From: Cucumis sativus
Lineage: Eukaryota; Streptophyta; Magnoliopsida; Cucurbitales; Cucurbitaceae
NCBI RefSeq assembly: GCF_000004075.3
Contig: NC_026655.2
Span: forward strand, 6,758,001 to 6,822,000
Length of the DNA stretch: 64,000 nt
Direction: 5' to 3'
Under the pieces are notes generated by a model. The model made no database searches. It was not told the origin of the DNA and saw only the letters and a program-made list of their open reading frames with translations. Numbering within the stretch: position 1 is the stretch's first letter; each line of letters starts with the position of its first letter. Shown piece by piece: positions 12,501 to 25,010 of this stretch. The position numbers were made by a program, and so were the translations under genes.

Positions 12501-15500
12501 TAGAGCCACAGCCAATGGAAACTAAGCAGTCAATTTTTGTGTCAGGCCATAGAAGTTGTGCTTCTCTGATGGCAAAGATAGTAGGATTGTTTGCCACAAT
12601 GGCTCCATCTTGCCAGCGATTTACGTCTTCAAAAATTTCAGAGGACCATGAACAAATATATCAAAGATCAAGCATTTTCATCTTTAATCTTTAATAAACT
12701 AGAAGTAGGACTGAGAATCGTTAGTTAACAATTATGTTCACCCTATTCTCATGACAATCAAAGGAAGGATTTGTAGTATTTCATTCAAGTCATGATGTCC
12801 ATCCTACTCGCATGTTTTTATTCACAAGCAACTTAATTTCACTTCAAAATTGCAATTAAAATTCACTACACAAATACAAATTATCACCAATTTAAGAAAC
12901 ACGTTGAGTTTATTTATGCAATTTATTAATTATATCTAATCATATTCATTTAAAAGCTACTTTGTTAAAACCTAGAATAAAATTTAAGTACCCAAATCTA
13001 TGGTATTAATTAATAATAAAGGAGAATAATAATATATTTACTTATACGAAAACTAGTAAAAAATACCATCTGAAAAATCATCAAGATAGTAAGGTGCAGC
13101 AGACGAAGCTCTTATAGCTTTCCATACTTGGTGCTTGCAACTTCCAATGAAAGCACTGCGTTTATAGCCATCTTGGGCACTGGCCAAAGGTGATCCAAAC
13201 ACAGTAATTCCTGAACTGTCTGAAATTGCAAGAGGTACCTCCGGTGTTCCGACAGGATACTGCAAAATTGTAGAATGCAATGGAGCAATTGCTACAATCA
13301 GATCTAGGATTACAGTTAATACAAAGGAAAACAAGTTGCTTTAATAAATTGTGTCCGAAAAAAAACCAGATACTAAAAGGTCTTATTTAAAGTCTTCTTC
13401 TGAAAAGAGGATTTTCTTTGAGTTGTTCAAGGAACGAATTAGGAGCCTTGACTGTCCTGGCCGTTTCTATTTCATGTCTCATTTCAAGTATCTCTCTCTC
13501 TCTCCAGTTTTGTTAACTGTTCACTTATTTCTTTAGATTATGCTTGGCTTAACTTAGACTAAACCATTATGCTTACCTTAAACCTTAAATTGGATTAGAC
13601 CATGCAACATTGATCCTATTTGTTTCTTATCGGAAGAGTCTGATTGTTTTTTTTTCTTAAATATGAATAACTTTTCAGTTTTCATCGAGATACGGAAACT
13701 TCAGGAAAACAACCTCCAAAGGGATTAAAACAAACATAGACAACTAAAAATAAAAATAGGCCAATACACAACCCACCAAAAGAAAAAAACCAACTAAAAG
13801 CTCTTAGAGGACCAATAACATGGAAAAATCATTTCCCATTGTACTATAACTGTCTTGTCGTCCATATAAAAACTTATCAGGATAAAGAAAAAAACCAATT
13901 AAAATCTCTTAGAGATTCAATAACAGATAAAAATTCATTTCCTTTTGCCATAACTGTCCTGTTACTGGGCGTGGAAGATAAATTTTCAATGTAGCATAAA
14001 ATCCATTTCATGGCTTCTTTTGTAGCTGCCAGTGCTGAAAGGACTGCATTTAGAAACAACAGGAAAAAAATTCTCTTTTATTGTGATTGAACTATCCTTT
14101 CGTCACATGCAAAGAGATAACAATCAGAATTCAGAGAGTGGAACATAAATTTTCAGTATGGCATAAGGTTTGTTTCATGGCTTCCTCGTGTTTCTGCATG
14201 CTGAAAATCATCTAATGCATATTGTGGTTCTTTTCTTCTAACATACAACTTCTGAGCCCTACTTAAAAGAAGATAGAAGTCTTGATCTCAAACCTGATAA
14301 TTGCGGAATAAGAATGGCTGAGCTGGTACCATGCTCATCAAGGTTGACACAACAAATACTTTCGGGGGGTTTCTAACTGCAGATTCTATTAATAGGTCCC
14401 CATCCTCATCTGCGCACATTTCCTTCAATAGCCTCTCAAATTGATCAGCGCTATGCTGCAAGACATCATCGCAAGAGCATATTCAATCAGCAGCTGGTTG
14501 GTGATAACAAAATGCAAACAACAAAAGTTTACATAATTATACATACATCCTAAGTTCCTTAACGGAAAGAACACGATGTATCTACAATGTTTGGTCATTT
14601 ATAAATATAATTTTAAACAATAAGTTAGATAAGTGACCATTAAAAAAGGCCTGTTGCTTTGCTTTTCAAAGAGCCAAGAAAATCAAATGCTGGGTTGACC
14701 AATTCAACAATAATTTTCTTTCAGAAAGTTGAAAATACAACAAGAGCTTCCCAAGCGGAAACACCACAGCATACACAAAGTGATGCAAGAAATCAAGAAA
14801 ATAATTACTTTAGATCCATGGACAACAACTCTGAAACTCTGTGAAGAACTTTTGTAAAGTTGATCCAGCTTTTCTCTCCAGGAAGCAGCTTCACTGTCCT
14901 TTGGTGTAGGCTCAGCAAAGACGAGCTTTCCTATAATCCAAAAAACAAAAAAAAAGGAAGTTTGACCACAAATTGATGAATTGCACAAAATTTAATCATA
15001 GCTTATCTTTGCAGCATACTTACCAAGATTTTTATATATTTCTTCACATTGATCCAAAGTCATTTGCTTAATCCCCAGGGCAACAGCGAGCATGCCTCCA
15101 GTCGATGTGCCACATATAAGATCAAACAATTCATGTATCTGCCTTCCAGTCCCCTTCTCAATTTCTTTAAGTATTTGAACTGTTGCCAAACCTTTCATGC
15201 CACCGCCATCCATTGAGAGTATCCGCAGTCCTTGCTTTGCTACTTGTCTTCCTTTCATGGCACGCCGTAAATTTTCATTCTCCCCTACCCAAAAAGAAAA
15301 GGGAAAAGAAGAGAAAAAAAAATCAAATTGAGGAATGTGAGAACGTGAATCTCAGACGTACAAATTAAATTTGATAAAAAAAACACAAACCAAGGATTGC
15401 TAAAGCTCGAGCTGCAGCTTTATTCACACGTGGGTTAGGTGCAACTGTCAAGCGTAAGAGTAGTTCGCGCAACTTTTCAGAAGTAACTAGAATGCGACGA

Positions 15501-17772
15501 TTGTCTAAGCAAAATGCCAAGTTTCCAACTGTCAATAAAGCTGCCCTTTGCACCTGCAGAAAAAGATTGTGAGAATTACATACAAAAGAGTAAAGAAACA
15601 AGGAACTTTGGTTGACTGAAGAATTTGTAGACTTGCCTCTGGATTTTTCTGGGCACACAACAACTTCAGGGATTTTAAAAGTTCCTTAGTCAACATTTTC
15701 TGAGCTACAGTATCAGATGTGAAAGCCAACTTAGCCACAACGTGCAATACAGAAATTACTTCATCCTGTGAAACAGATTTTAGGACACTTTTAATGGGCT
15801 GCATTATGTCTGCTTTCATCAACTGCATGGCAATGGAGACATCTGCAGCAAGAGAAGAAAGAGCAAAGCATGCTTGTACAACCTGCCATAAATAACAACT
15901 GTTTAAAATAAACCTAGCAGTAGAGTCTCAATTTAAAAAAAAAAACAGCAAAAAGGAATAATCAGTTCAGAAACATAAGTCTCACCACATGACGGTTCTC
16001 ACTGCTTATCATACTTATAAGCTGATGAATTGCATTCTCATCTTTACTAATAACTGCACGATTTCCTTCATCTTGCATGATTTTTGCTAGGGCAGATGCT
16101 AGCAAAGGGTGGTGACAGGAAGAAAAACGGAAAATAAGGGAGAAGAAGGCACTAAGCTTATGTCTGGATGCACCAAAATAAGAGTTATTTTCCATCTGCA
16201 CATATCAACAGCAAAATCAATCAACACAAAATGTTATGTCAATCCTTTATTTGAATATTTGCACTATTGTGTTCAATACTACCTCTATTTGAACATCCAC
16301 AGATCTCAAGTTTTCATCTGCCACAATTCTGATATTTGCAAGAGAAAGATGGCGTAACTTGTGCAATGGCAATATTTCAGGAAGAAATTCAAGAGGGTTA
16401 CCAAATAGTCTAAGAACACGCAACTCAGCCATAGCCCTGTCAGAAAGCTGGAGAAGATCATTAGACCCAAAAAAAAAACTAGGGATCACCAAGAACTCTT
16501 TAAACAAAGGGGTAGTAACAGTGTAAAGTACAAAGCACGAATTGCTGTTTATCTAAATAAGACAAATAACCTGAAGTCAAGAAGAGGCCTAACGAGTTTG
16601 TTGTGTTCCAATGATAGCTCCACCAGTCCAACACACTGCCTCAATTCCACTGCTCAATATTGTTTCAAAAATCAAATAATACGGCAGGAGACTTGTCGAT
16701 GCAGCTCAAACTAGAGGCTCATTTATACTTGGTCTAAATCAAGTTTCTACCATGCACCAGTGCCCTTGTAAGTTTTAGAAAACAATGCTTACCTGGTACG
16801 GAAACCAGAAAGTTGAAATCAACTCGGAGCACTTTCAGATTTTTTATCTCACCAAGCTCAGGCGGCAAAACCGTTAGTTTATTGTTTTCAAGGTATAATT
16901 TTTCCAGTAGTGGCAGTCGAGTTAAATCTGCAGGCAATGCCTGGAATGAACACAAAGAAATATTCATAAACTCAACTTCCAACCATACTTCCAACGACCA
17001 CAGCATTCATTCAAAATGATTGACTCATAAGAATGATAACAAGAAGCAATCAAACATTATTGATCAATCAAAAGGAGCAAGAAAACTAAAAATGTCGCAA
17101 GGTCCCATCGCTTCAAAATACAAAAACTTGTTTATACAAACTGGAAATGCTGATGAAAACCGCCATTACAATAAACATGCTCGCAGAAGGAGAAGCCTAG
17201 TTGTAAAATCAATTGCCACAAACGCTTACCAACAAACCACAACCAGAAAGATTGAGCATGGTTACGGTTTTCCAGTGCTCGCCAAAATCTATCACTGCGT
17301 CGGCAGCCCCTGGTACCGTCGGTGCCAAACTCGACCTCAACAACCGCGTCAGAACGCCAACCCCATCATTCTGCTGCCCCGATCCCGCTGACTTCGCCAT
17401 CGTCATAGCTCTAAGAGGCTCCCTCCTCTTCAAAACTCTCATATCTACATCCACATTCTCTGCTTCTTCGCGGTACCTCAATTCTACCTGCACAGCATCC
17501 TGCGGCACCGGCAAGGCAACCATGAGCTGAGACTGAAGCCTGAGAGCCACCTGATCTTCATCGTCCCCAGCCGACCAATCCAAATCAATCCGAAATCCAA
17601 GTTCCTGACCCTGCGTCAAAATGGTTGTCGCTGCCGACGATGACGACGAAGAAGAAGAACACGATGAGGAGGAGGAGACACGATCAGGATTCTCCGCATC
17701 CTCTTCCGAACCATAATTGAGTTTCAAATGAAAAATCTCAGATGGCCGTTTCCATCCGAGTCCCCAGGACAT
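9569..17772 (-). CDS. PLA1/pPLAI-like: Patatin-like phospholipase A I (LRR-ARM-patatin), pPLA-I
   Basis: Acyl hydrolase of phospho- and galactolipids. In Arabidopsis pPLA-I (At1g61850) is linked to basal jasmonate and defence lipid metabolism. Eighteen exons join in frame to 1328 aa (Arabidopsis about 1310): 17230-17772, 16793-16940, 16571-16649, 16283-16436, 15986-16195, 15637-15882, 15391-15553, 15024-15284, 14809-14930, 14294-14455, 13067-13259, 12490-12626, 12285-12423, 11886-12092, 11317-11788, 11012-11228, 10813-10902, 9569-10012. Residues about 30-50 are a polyserine run. LRRs occupy about 165-310 (LPADLTRLPLLEKLYLENN) and ARM-like helices about 325-515. The patatin domain begins at 535 with the oxyanion loop DGGGMKG (540-546), the nucleophile Ser575 in GTSTG, and the dyad Asp767 in DGA. 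A long C-terminal region ends in an acidic stretch. Start: ATG at 17772 (MSWGLGWKR); the open frame three codons upstream begins with TTG. Intron 6 has a GC donor. Confidence 0.96.
13700..14220. repeat. Diverged repeats in pPLA-I intron 10
   Basis: Two imperfect copies of a block occur at about 13783-13862 and 13887-13965: an A-rich start, then CTCTTAGAG, then ATTTCC and ATAACTGTC. A second motif, ATAAATTTTCA followed by ATGGCTTC, occurs at about 13978-14015 and 14146-14183. On the minus strand the block reads LRDFNWFF in an open frame, which may be retroelement-derived. No element boundaries can be defined. Confidence 0.45.
15635..15636 (-). other. GC splice donor of pPLA-I intron 6
   Basis: Exon 6 ends AAAAATCCAGAG and the intron opens GCAAGT. 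Exon 7 starts at 15553 (VQRAALLTVGNLAF), giving the ARM-repeat junction KNPE-VQRAALL expected in the family. A GT four bases further (15632-15631) could pair with an acceptor inside exon 7, giving NPEARAALL, but this removes conserved residues. Confidence 0.7.
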
Positions 17773-18745
17773 TTCAACCAAATAAAAAATTAATTACAAA
17801 TTCGTGATGATCCAATCGAGCAATGAGGAACCAAAGTCAAATTGCACCTTGGTTCACGGCATGAATACCATTGGTCTTAAACACCAGAAAGAAGACACTG
17901 ATTCCTTTCAAGTAGAATCGAATTTTCTCAGAAGGAACAACGGAGATTGATGACCGGAGAGATAGTCGACGGACATTCAGGAGAGGTCATCGTTCATTGT
18001 TCGACTAGGAGACACCAGAAGAAGCTGACACAAAACGTTTTCTTCTTAAGCCTTTCGGAGTTCCGATTCTATATATTCATTTACCGTTTCCTCAAGCAAG
18101 CATTCGATTTTTGTGAATAATGTGACGTCGTTTAAGCTTCTCTCCTCTTATCTATCTCAATTGACATATTTAAATCAGTTTCACAAAATATAGGTAATGT
18201 TTATTCTTTTTCTAATAAAGATAAAAATAAAATATAATTGGATAGATATTTAATAAATTATATAAAAAAAATAGAACATTTAATTCCATCCATATTCATC
18301 CTCACAAAGGGGAGTATAGTTATTTTCTCTCTGATCATAATATTTTATTGATTAATTATAATTGACTAAAATTTTAGAAATAATAATTAAATATATAATA
18401 CAATTTAAAAAAAATTGTAAATATAGTAAAATTATATTTATAGGTATTTTAAAATGTTATATTTGATTTGAATTAAATGGTTATATTTGCAACTATTTTT
18501 ATTTTATTAGTTTGGAGGAAAAAAACTAAATATATAATATTTTAAATATAAATTAATTAAAATATAATTTGAGTATAAACGACGTAAATGAATAAAAATA
18601 AAGTTGAAGAATAAAAATGAAATATTCTATTTGAGATTTGTTAATATCCAACCATGGTATAAACTAGCGAAACAAAGTTAGAGAATAAGTCCTTCCAAAT
18701 TATACTCTCCGGTCTAGAAGGATATTGAGCATCGTTTTGGCTTCC
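17773..18745. promoter_or_regulatory. Divergent intergenic region between pPLA-I and PUS6-A
   Basis: A head-to-head promoter interval of about 970 bases. On the minus strand a TATATAG box lies at about 18070-18077, some 300 bases upstream of the pPLA-I ATG, consistent with a 5' UTR of about 260 bases. From 18170 to 18650 the DNA is strongly AT-rich without a gene. No clear TATA box can be assigned to PUS6-A. Confidence 0.45.
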
Positions 18746-21700
18746 ATGGATGTCTCTCTGGTGGCTGCCCATGGTTGTCCTGGCCTCAGTACATCACTTA
18801 ACCTGCCGCGCGAAGTGGCGCGAACTCGTGCTAATCTCAGTGCTTCCATTTCCAGCACTTGCTTTGCTGCTCTGCGTTCTTTTAGTTTTAATAGTAAAGC
18901 GTTCCCTTGTGAATCCTCAACAACAGACGTGAACGTTACACAAACTGCAACTAATTCTGCAGAAAATGGGTACTGCTAATTTTCTTTCTCGTACCTTCTT
19001 CTTTACTAGTTTGATTGCTAGTTTGAATGGGAATACTGTCGCTTAATTATGTTTTAATAATAGTATAAATGTGAGCTTAAGACTTGTTATGTAAGTTGTT
19101 TGATTGTTTTTTTCAATGGTGTGCTGAGAGACTTCATCTTTGGTCGTTGATTTGGATTAGGATCTTGTTTTTCTTTGTGTATTGCATGTCTTGTGGTAAA
19201 AGTTGCAGAATGATAGCAAAATTCAAGGTTGAGAAAAATAAAGGGAAAGAGAAAAAAGAAAACCCATGGCTGATGGCTTAAACTTTATGTGTTATATATG
19301 GACTATGGATCGCGAGCATTGAATCCATCTCCACCCGTTGGCACTTGAAAAACTCGTAGATGGCGTCAAAACTTACCTTTTAGCAGCCCCAAACTTTCAA
19401 TTTTGCCTTCTACTGTCAGATAAAGAAGAATAAAAAGGTTTCCTGGCACCTTTGCTGATTACTCTGTTAGATGCTTGATGCACTTGCAATAATCATGGAT
19501 TCATGATTTGTTGTTGGATTTTTTCATTCTCCAGACCTCTGGTATTGATTCCCTTTTATGATTCCTTTAGGATTTAGCATGCTCCGATTGAAATTAATTT
19601 CAGGTATCCTCAATATCATCGTTTGCTTCCATGTACCTCATTCAATGTCCCACCACGAGTTGAACATCTGGTCGTTTTGGAAGGGGGGCCTGTTATGGAA
19701 TACATCTCTAAATCCTTGGATCTTCCTCCTATGTAAGTTCTATCTTTTCGGTTGATTATGCAACATAGTATTAAGTCTACTTTAGACGAAGCAATGAATA
19801 TAGTTTCATTGTTTGAAGGTATGTTGCAGATCTCATTCATTTTGGTGCAGTATATTATGCCCTAGTATGCCCACAGCCTCCGCCAACTGCATCCTCTGAG
19901 GAAATTAGACTATTCAAAAAATTTACACAACCATCATTTTTGATAGGGCGAAAATCTATCAAGGGGAAAACCTTGAGAGAAGCACAGAAGACTTTTCGGA
20001 TAACTCATATTGATGAGTTTGTGGAAGTTGGAACATACTTACGTGTTTATGTGCATCCCAAACGCTTTCCAAGGTGAAAAGAACTACGTGTTTTTCTTTT
20101 CAAAAGTAAAATAATGTTTATGATGGAATGATGCTAGTGGAAATTTATAATCAATCAGGTGCTATGAAGTTGATTGGAAATCAAGAATTATCGCTGTGAC
20201 AGATTCCTATGTGGTTTTGGACAAACCTGCTGGTACATCGGTCTGTGGTTTGAACGCTTGAACCATTAATCTCTGTCTTGTAGAATTATTTGCATTGCCT
20301 TCTATTTGTGGTGGCTGTTGGTAGTTGCATTGTTTCTTCCTGAAACATTCTGCGAATATCCAGAATAGTATATGCATTTTGGTAATATGGAATTTACCTA
20401 TGTATAACTGATTACGTAAATCACAACGCTCGTAGAGAATGACAAATTTTATTTGCATCAATACCATCTAGCGGACATTCATTTTTTAGCTGTTAAGAAT
20501 GACAATTGTTCTGTCAGGTTGGAGGCACTACTAACAACATCGAAGAAACTTGTGTAACCTTTGCAACTCGTGCTTTAGGATTAACATCTCCTTTGTGGAC
20601 TACCCATCAGATTGACAACTGCACTGAGGGCTGGTAATGATGTTTCTTATAGATATACTCATGTCTAAAGTAATGCCTCTCTTCAAAATACTTATTTTCA
20701 ATCATTTACACTTTTCTGCAGCGTCATTCTTGCTAGGACAAAAGAATATTGCTCCATCTTCCATCGTAAAATCAGAGTAAGTTTCATGGTCTTATTTCTT
20801 GTGTTAGACCATTGCAATCACTCTTTCCATATTGTGGCATAATTTTTTTTTTTTTTGGAGGGGGGGGGGACCATCTTCAAATCTCTGTTCTTTCACTCAT
20901 TTTCCAGTCTATCATGTGTGTTGTATTTTGAATATGAAGTAGTTAAATATTTCCACATATCTTCTTCATTCTCACAATACTAAAAACTAAAATATAAGAA
21001 TGCTCCTATTATTCTCTCTCTAAATATGAAGTCTTATCTCTATGATAAACAGGCACCAAGGGAACGAGAGTGAAAACTAGTCACAAACATTACATTTGAG
21101 ATTTTCATTTTTAAGCACTTTTCAACAAGGGGAACTGAATAAGAGAATTAAAATGGATTTCTATTGTGATGTGTTCATGATAAACAAAGATGCACAAGCT
21201 GACAAGTTATTTTATTTTTAATGGTCTTGGTAGAATATCCATTATACATATTTGAAATTTTAGTAAAGTTGTTTGTGTTGATGCTTTTCATTTCTTAATT
21301 TGATACTAATGCTTTACAAAATTTTCTTTATAGGAGAAAAAGGTTACGAAGCTTTATCTTGCTCTTGTTGCGGTTCCCCTGCCAAAGGGAATAATGACAC
21401 ACTATATGCGGCCAAATAATTTGGCTCCTAGACTCGTTTCAAGAGGCAAGTTTCACAATCAAGCATTCAAATAATCATTGGATATTGCTTTGAACTATTT
21501 GTTCCAATTTCTCATATTGGGGAACATATGTCTACAGTTTGATTATTGATTTGCAGCCACAAACTCAAGCACCTAGAAAATCAGTCAACTATTCTTCCAG
21601 CAAATTAACATGCAAATTGTCGTCCTAGTTATTTATATTTTAACTCCCTCCCAACCTGATGCCAAGAATGGACACCTAAACCTTCAACCCTGACCACAAA

Positions 21701-22337
21701 TGTATCCGTACCAAGGTGTGATAGGCAGTTTACGTCTTTTGGTCACTTTAAACATCTTCTTGCAGATTGTATTGACGGATGGAACTTGTGTCAGCTTGAG
21801 GTGTTGGAATGCAGAGAGGTTTCATGGCCAGATGCTGATATTGAAGCAAAATACAGTATTGAAGATTGTGGGTGGCCCTCCAAAAAGAAAGCATTTGAAT
21901 GTAAAATCAACCTCTTGACTGGTCGGACACATCAGGTTTGTAGCGTAGTAGTCTTTCTGTTTCTGCAATTGTCTTTGTTATTTTGAAACCATCTTCAGAA
22001 ACTCTTACATTCATTGTTCTTAAAATAGACACAATATTTCCTGATGATGCAGATTCGAGCACAACTGGCTGATTATGGAGCACCATTGGTTGGTGATTCC
22101 ATCTACATGCCTGCAGCAGTTGCAGAGATGGCTAATCCTGGGTTGAATCCATTTGGAAAATGTAAGAAAGAGTATACAAGCGAAGAAGATAAAGAAAATG
22201 CAGTGGCAGAGTGGATTGCTCTTCACGGAAAAGAACCAGCAGTTGCTATTGGACTGCAGGCCTATGAGATTTCATGGGATTCAGGGGAGCACATATACAA
22301 TGCTGGTACTCCATGGTGGAGGCAGGAACAGTTATAG
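18746..22337 (+). CDS. PUS6-A: RNA pseudouridine synthase 6-like, copy A
   Basis: RluA/RsuA-family pseudouridine synthase predicted to isomerise uridines in organellar RNA. The plant family (Arabidopsis At4g21770) is annotated as chloroplastic, and the Ser/Arg/Ala-rich N-terminus fits a transit peptide. Nine exons: 18746-18969, 19604-19732, 19819-20073, 20159-20240, 20518-20633, 20722-20776, 21334-21445, 21766-21935, 22053-22337; 475 aa. Residues about 140-205 form an S4-like RNA-binding part (THIDEFVEVGTYLRV). The core runs from VVLDKPAGTS through the catalytic motif THQIDNCTEG (Asp263) and LLTGRTHQIRAQLA to the end GTPWWRQEQL. No stop or frameshift. Exon lengths match copy B exactly. The donor of intron 7 is GC (21446-21447), whereas copy B has GT at that site. 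A beta-glucosidase fragment follows tail-to-tail. Confidence 0.93.
21446..21447 (+). other. GC splice donor of PUS6-A intron 7
   Basis: Exon 7 ends TTTCAAGAG and the intron begins GCAAGTTTC. The corresponding site of copy B (29492) reads TTTCAAAAG then GTAAGTCTC. The next exon begins ATTGTATTGA in both, giving the same junction codon (Asp). Confidence 0.88.
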
Positions 22338-22654
22338 CTCGATATCGACTCCAAGCCATCATTTTGCATTAGCCAACATTCTCCAAATCTGGAAGGTTAT
22401 TTCTACCACCCAATCAGAAAATAGTTGAGAAAGATTCTAGGTTTGTTTGGATTGACTTTCTAAATGCTCAAAACACTTTTTTAAACATTTTGAAAGTCAA
22501 TCAAAACATGCCTTTTAAGTATTTTGTATTGCTTTAAAATCAAGTTTACTATTTACTATACATCTTAACCAGCTTAGTATAGAAAGTTTAGGAACGAAAG
22601 TAACACCATTCAATGATCAAATCAGTCGTGTACAGGCAGTTACCTTAATAATTC

Positions 22655-23120
22655 TCATATAACACTGGGGTGCTGCTTGGTTAGATCACTTTCCTTGACG
22701 CAACTGCGATGACATTGTGACCCATCAAAGTTCGGAAAAGAAAGCTTTGGAGTTCTCTTCAGAGTGCGATGATAATCTTCAGGTAAAGCCCAAACCTTTC
22801 TGTTTGTATATCCATTCGCCCATTCAAATTTGTCCAGCAAAGACTTAGGGAATGTTCCCTCCCACGTATGCTCCTTCTCTGAGCAAGCACCGCATTATAT
22901 ACTATCGGGAGAAGCTTCAATTCAACCATGGCCGCACAAAGAGAAGCTCTGGTTTTGAATTGGACCATTGGATGGATATAGTTAACTCAAAATTTTTGTT
23001 TCTATAGATACTCTGTGCCTCTGTGAATGTAATCAAATTTGATGTTATATCTATGAATTCAAAAGTATATTCTATGAGTGGTGTTCCTCGAAGCATTAGA
23101 TCTTTTGTCCAGCCCTTCCT
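22655..23120 (-). pseudogene. Truncated beta-glucosidase remnant (last exon and intron piece)
   Basis: On the minus strand the stretch FEWANGYTNRK, then [10 protein letters not shown] and CVKESDLTKQHPSVI, corresponds to the last exon of the complete glucosidase at 31004-31217 ([26 protein letters not shown]), but the frame is shifted between FEW and TLKRTP and the tail is scrambled. Similarity to the complete locus continues into the neighbouring intron sequence up to about 23120 and weakly to 23340. All upstream exons, including both catalytic glutamates, are absent. It is the leftover of a duplication that carried PUS6 plus this glucosidase. Confidence 0.85.
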
Positions 23121-24146
23121 CAATCATGGAGTGAAACTTTTTTGGGGCTAAAGCCCTTTCTCTAAAAAGTTATTTGGTAATGAAGTTGACACACTACGGT
23201 TTGGGTATGAACTGTTAGAAGGGTCAATTTTCCTTTTAATTATTTTACTAATTCAGCTCTCCCTCAAAGTAGTTAATTGCTCCAGTGACATCAACTCCCT
23301 AGAAATTACCCTTTCTCTCAAAATGAAATTTTGAATTTTTAGGTTCCTATTCTGGAGAGGCAATTTTTCTATTTATTTTACCATAAAAAAAAAGATTGTA
23401 CAATTTTGTCTTCTCTACGTGAATTCATTTAATATTAGTTTTAGTATTTTTAAGTGTAATTTACATAAATCTAACCAAATCCAGAATGTTTTTGGCCCGA
23501 AAAGTCCCTTTACGATCATTTTTTTTATAAGTTCCATACTCTGCCCTTGCGATTTATTTATTAATCTCAAGTCATTTGGTTACAATTAAGACCCGTGATC
23601 GAATAACTAAATGTAAAATACTTTCATTTCGAGGTAAAGTATGTTTTGAGATCGGATAAAATAAATGTAGAATTCTTTCATCTCGGTGCTAGTAAGGTTC
23701 GAGATCTAATAACTAAAGAAAAATTCTTTTATTTTAGGGCATTGTATATTTCACTTGTGATCAATTTATCATAGTTGACTTGGATAATTTTGATATTAAC
23801 CTTGTGGACTTTTTTCGTTTTCTAAATTGTTCTAATATTTGAGAACTTGTTATATTTGTGAAAAAAACTTATTTTTAAATACAATTTTGGTATTTCTACG
23901 TAAATTGGTTTAATATTAGTCTTAGTAATTTTAAATATTTAAATATATTTGTGGAAGTATAACTTAGAAGAGAGAAATTATTTTAAATAATAAAACTGAT
24001 AATTTTATTTTTACAAATATAGAGAATTTTATTAAAAATAATGTGTTTTGTGTAAATATTTTGAAAAATAGGGTTGTTTAATAAGAAATTATAAGAATAA
24101 TGTTGTTTCCAAAACTATTCTAAAAATATGTGTCTTTTTTAAATTG

Positions 24147-24916
24147 GACGAGTCGTGTACGGGGCACACGACTTCGTGAATGTACATGGACCCACGTGGA
24201 CTGAAGTCGTGTACCAGGGTACACGACTTCCTAAATAATTTTTTTTAAAAAAAGTTATTATATTTTAAAAGATTAACTATTTTTAAAATAAAAACGTTTG
24301 TGAAAGACGGATTTGAAATTGATGAACAAAATTTTTTAAATAAATACTCAACCGAAAAAATGGATGAACAAAATAGGAAGAGGATGAACAAAATAGGAAG
24401 AGGAAAGGTGAAGATAGGAAGAGAAAAGGTGGAGAGAGGAAGAGAAAATTTGAAATTGGGACGGAAAATGAAATAGGAAGAGAAAAGAGGAAGAGAGGAA
24501 GAGAGGAAGAGGAAAGATGAAAAGAAAAAAGAAATAAGAAATTTGAGAGGAAGAGAGAAAAAACGAAGGAAGGAGGGAGAAGGAAAGAGGGTGAGGAAAA
24601 ACGAAGAGAGGAAGGAAAAAAAGGAAATTGAGAACGAATCAAGGATTTTTAGGGTTCTTAAAATGGTCGAAGTCGTGTACCCCTACATGACTTTCTACAT
24701 GTGCGACACGTGGCTACACCAGTGAATCGTTGACTCACCGTATGGAAGTTGTGTACCTCGTACACGGCTTCGACCACTACGCGGCAAAATGTGCCAGCTG
24801 CATACACGACTCCAATCAAAAAACGTGGGCCTGGTCCAGGACTCCAGTCAGATACAGTAGGTTCGGTCCACGACACCATTGGGATTTATTGAAGTCGTGT
24901 ACCCGTACACGACTTT
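24147..24916. repeat. Array of GAAGTCGTGTAC hairpins
   Basis: Five near-palindromes and one half site share the arm (G)AAGTCGTGTAC and its complement, with short loops: about 24149-24174, 24203-24230, 24669-24693, 24745-24771, half site 24802-24811, and 24891-24915. The second and last are the best preserved. The sites bracket the purine-rich tract. Confidence 0.75.
24370..24640. repeat. Polypurine low-complexity tract
   Basis: The plus strand is dominated by GGAAGAG and GAAAA units. The long open frame on the opposite strand (24283-24642, rich in Phe, Ser, Leu and Pro) is a composition artefact of this tract, not a gene. Confidence 0.8.
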
Positions 24917-25010
24917 AGTCACCTACTTTTTAAATTTCTTTCCCAACTACCCTAATTTTGTAAATACTTTTTAAAAACACATTATTTTTTAAAAAAATCC
25001 CAAATATAGC

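Larger units (their letters stand above)
23121..25010. repeat. Non-coding repeat-rich spacer between duplicated units
   Basis: About 23595-23740 holds three diverged tandem units, each with a GATCGAATAAC-like start and a TTCTTTCATCTCG-like end. About 24147-24915 carries several inverted GAAGTCGTGTAC / GTACACGACTTC hairpins. About 24370-24640 is an almost pure A/G tract on the plus strand. No gene is supported. Confidence 0.7.

Noticed and set aside
17213-17530. Open frame on the plus strand across pPLA-I exon 1
   Set aside because: It is the antisense of a confirmed coding exon with GC-richer codon bias; no family features.
24283-24642. 119-residue Ser/Phe/Leu-rich frame
   Set aside because: Artefact of the complementary polypurine tract.
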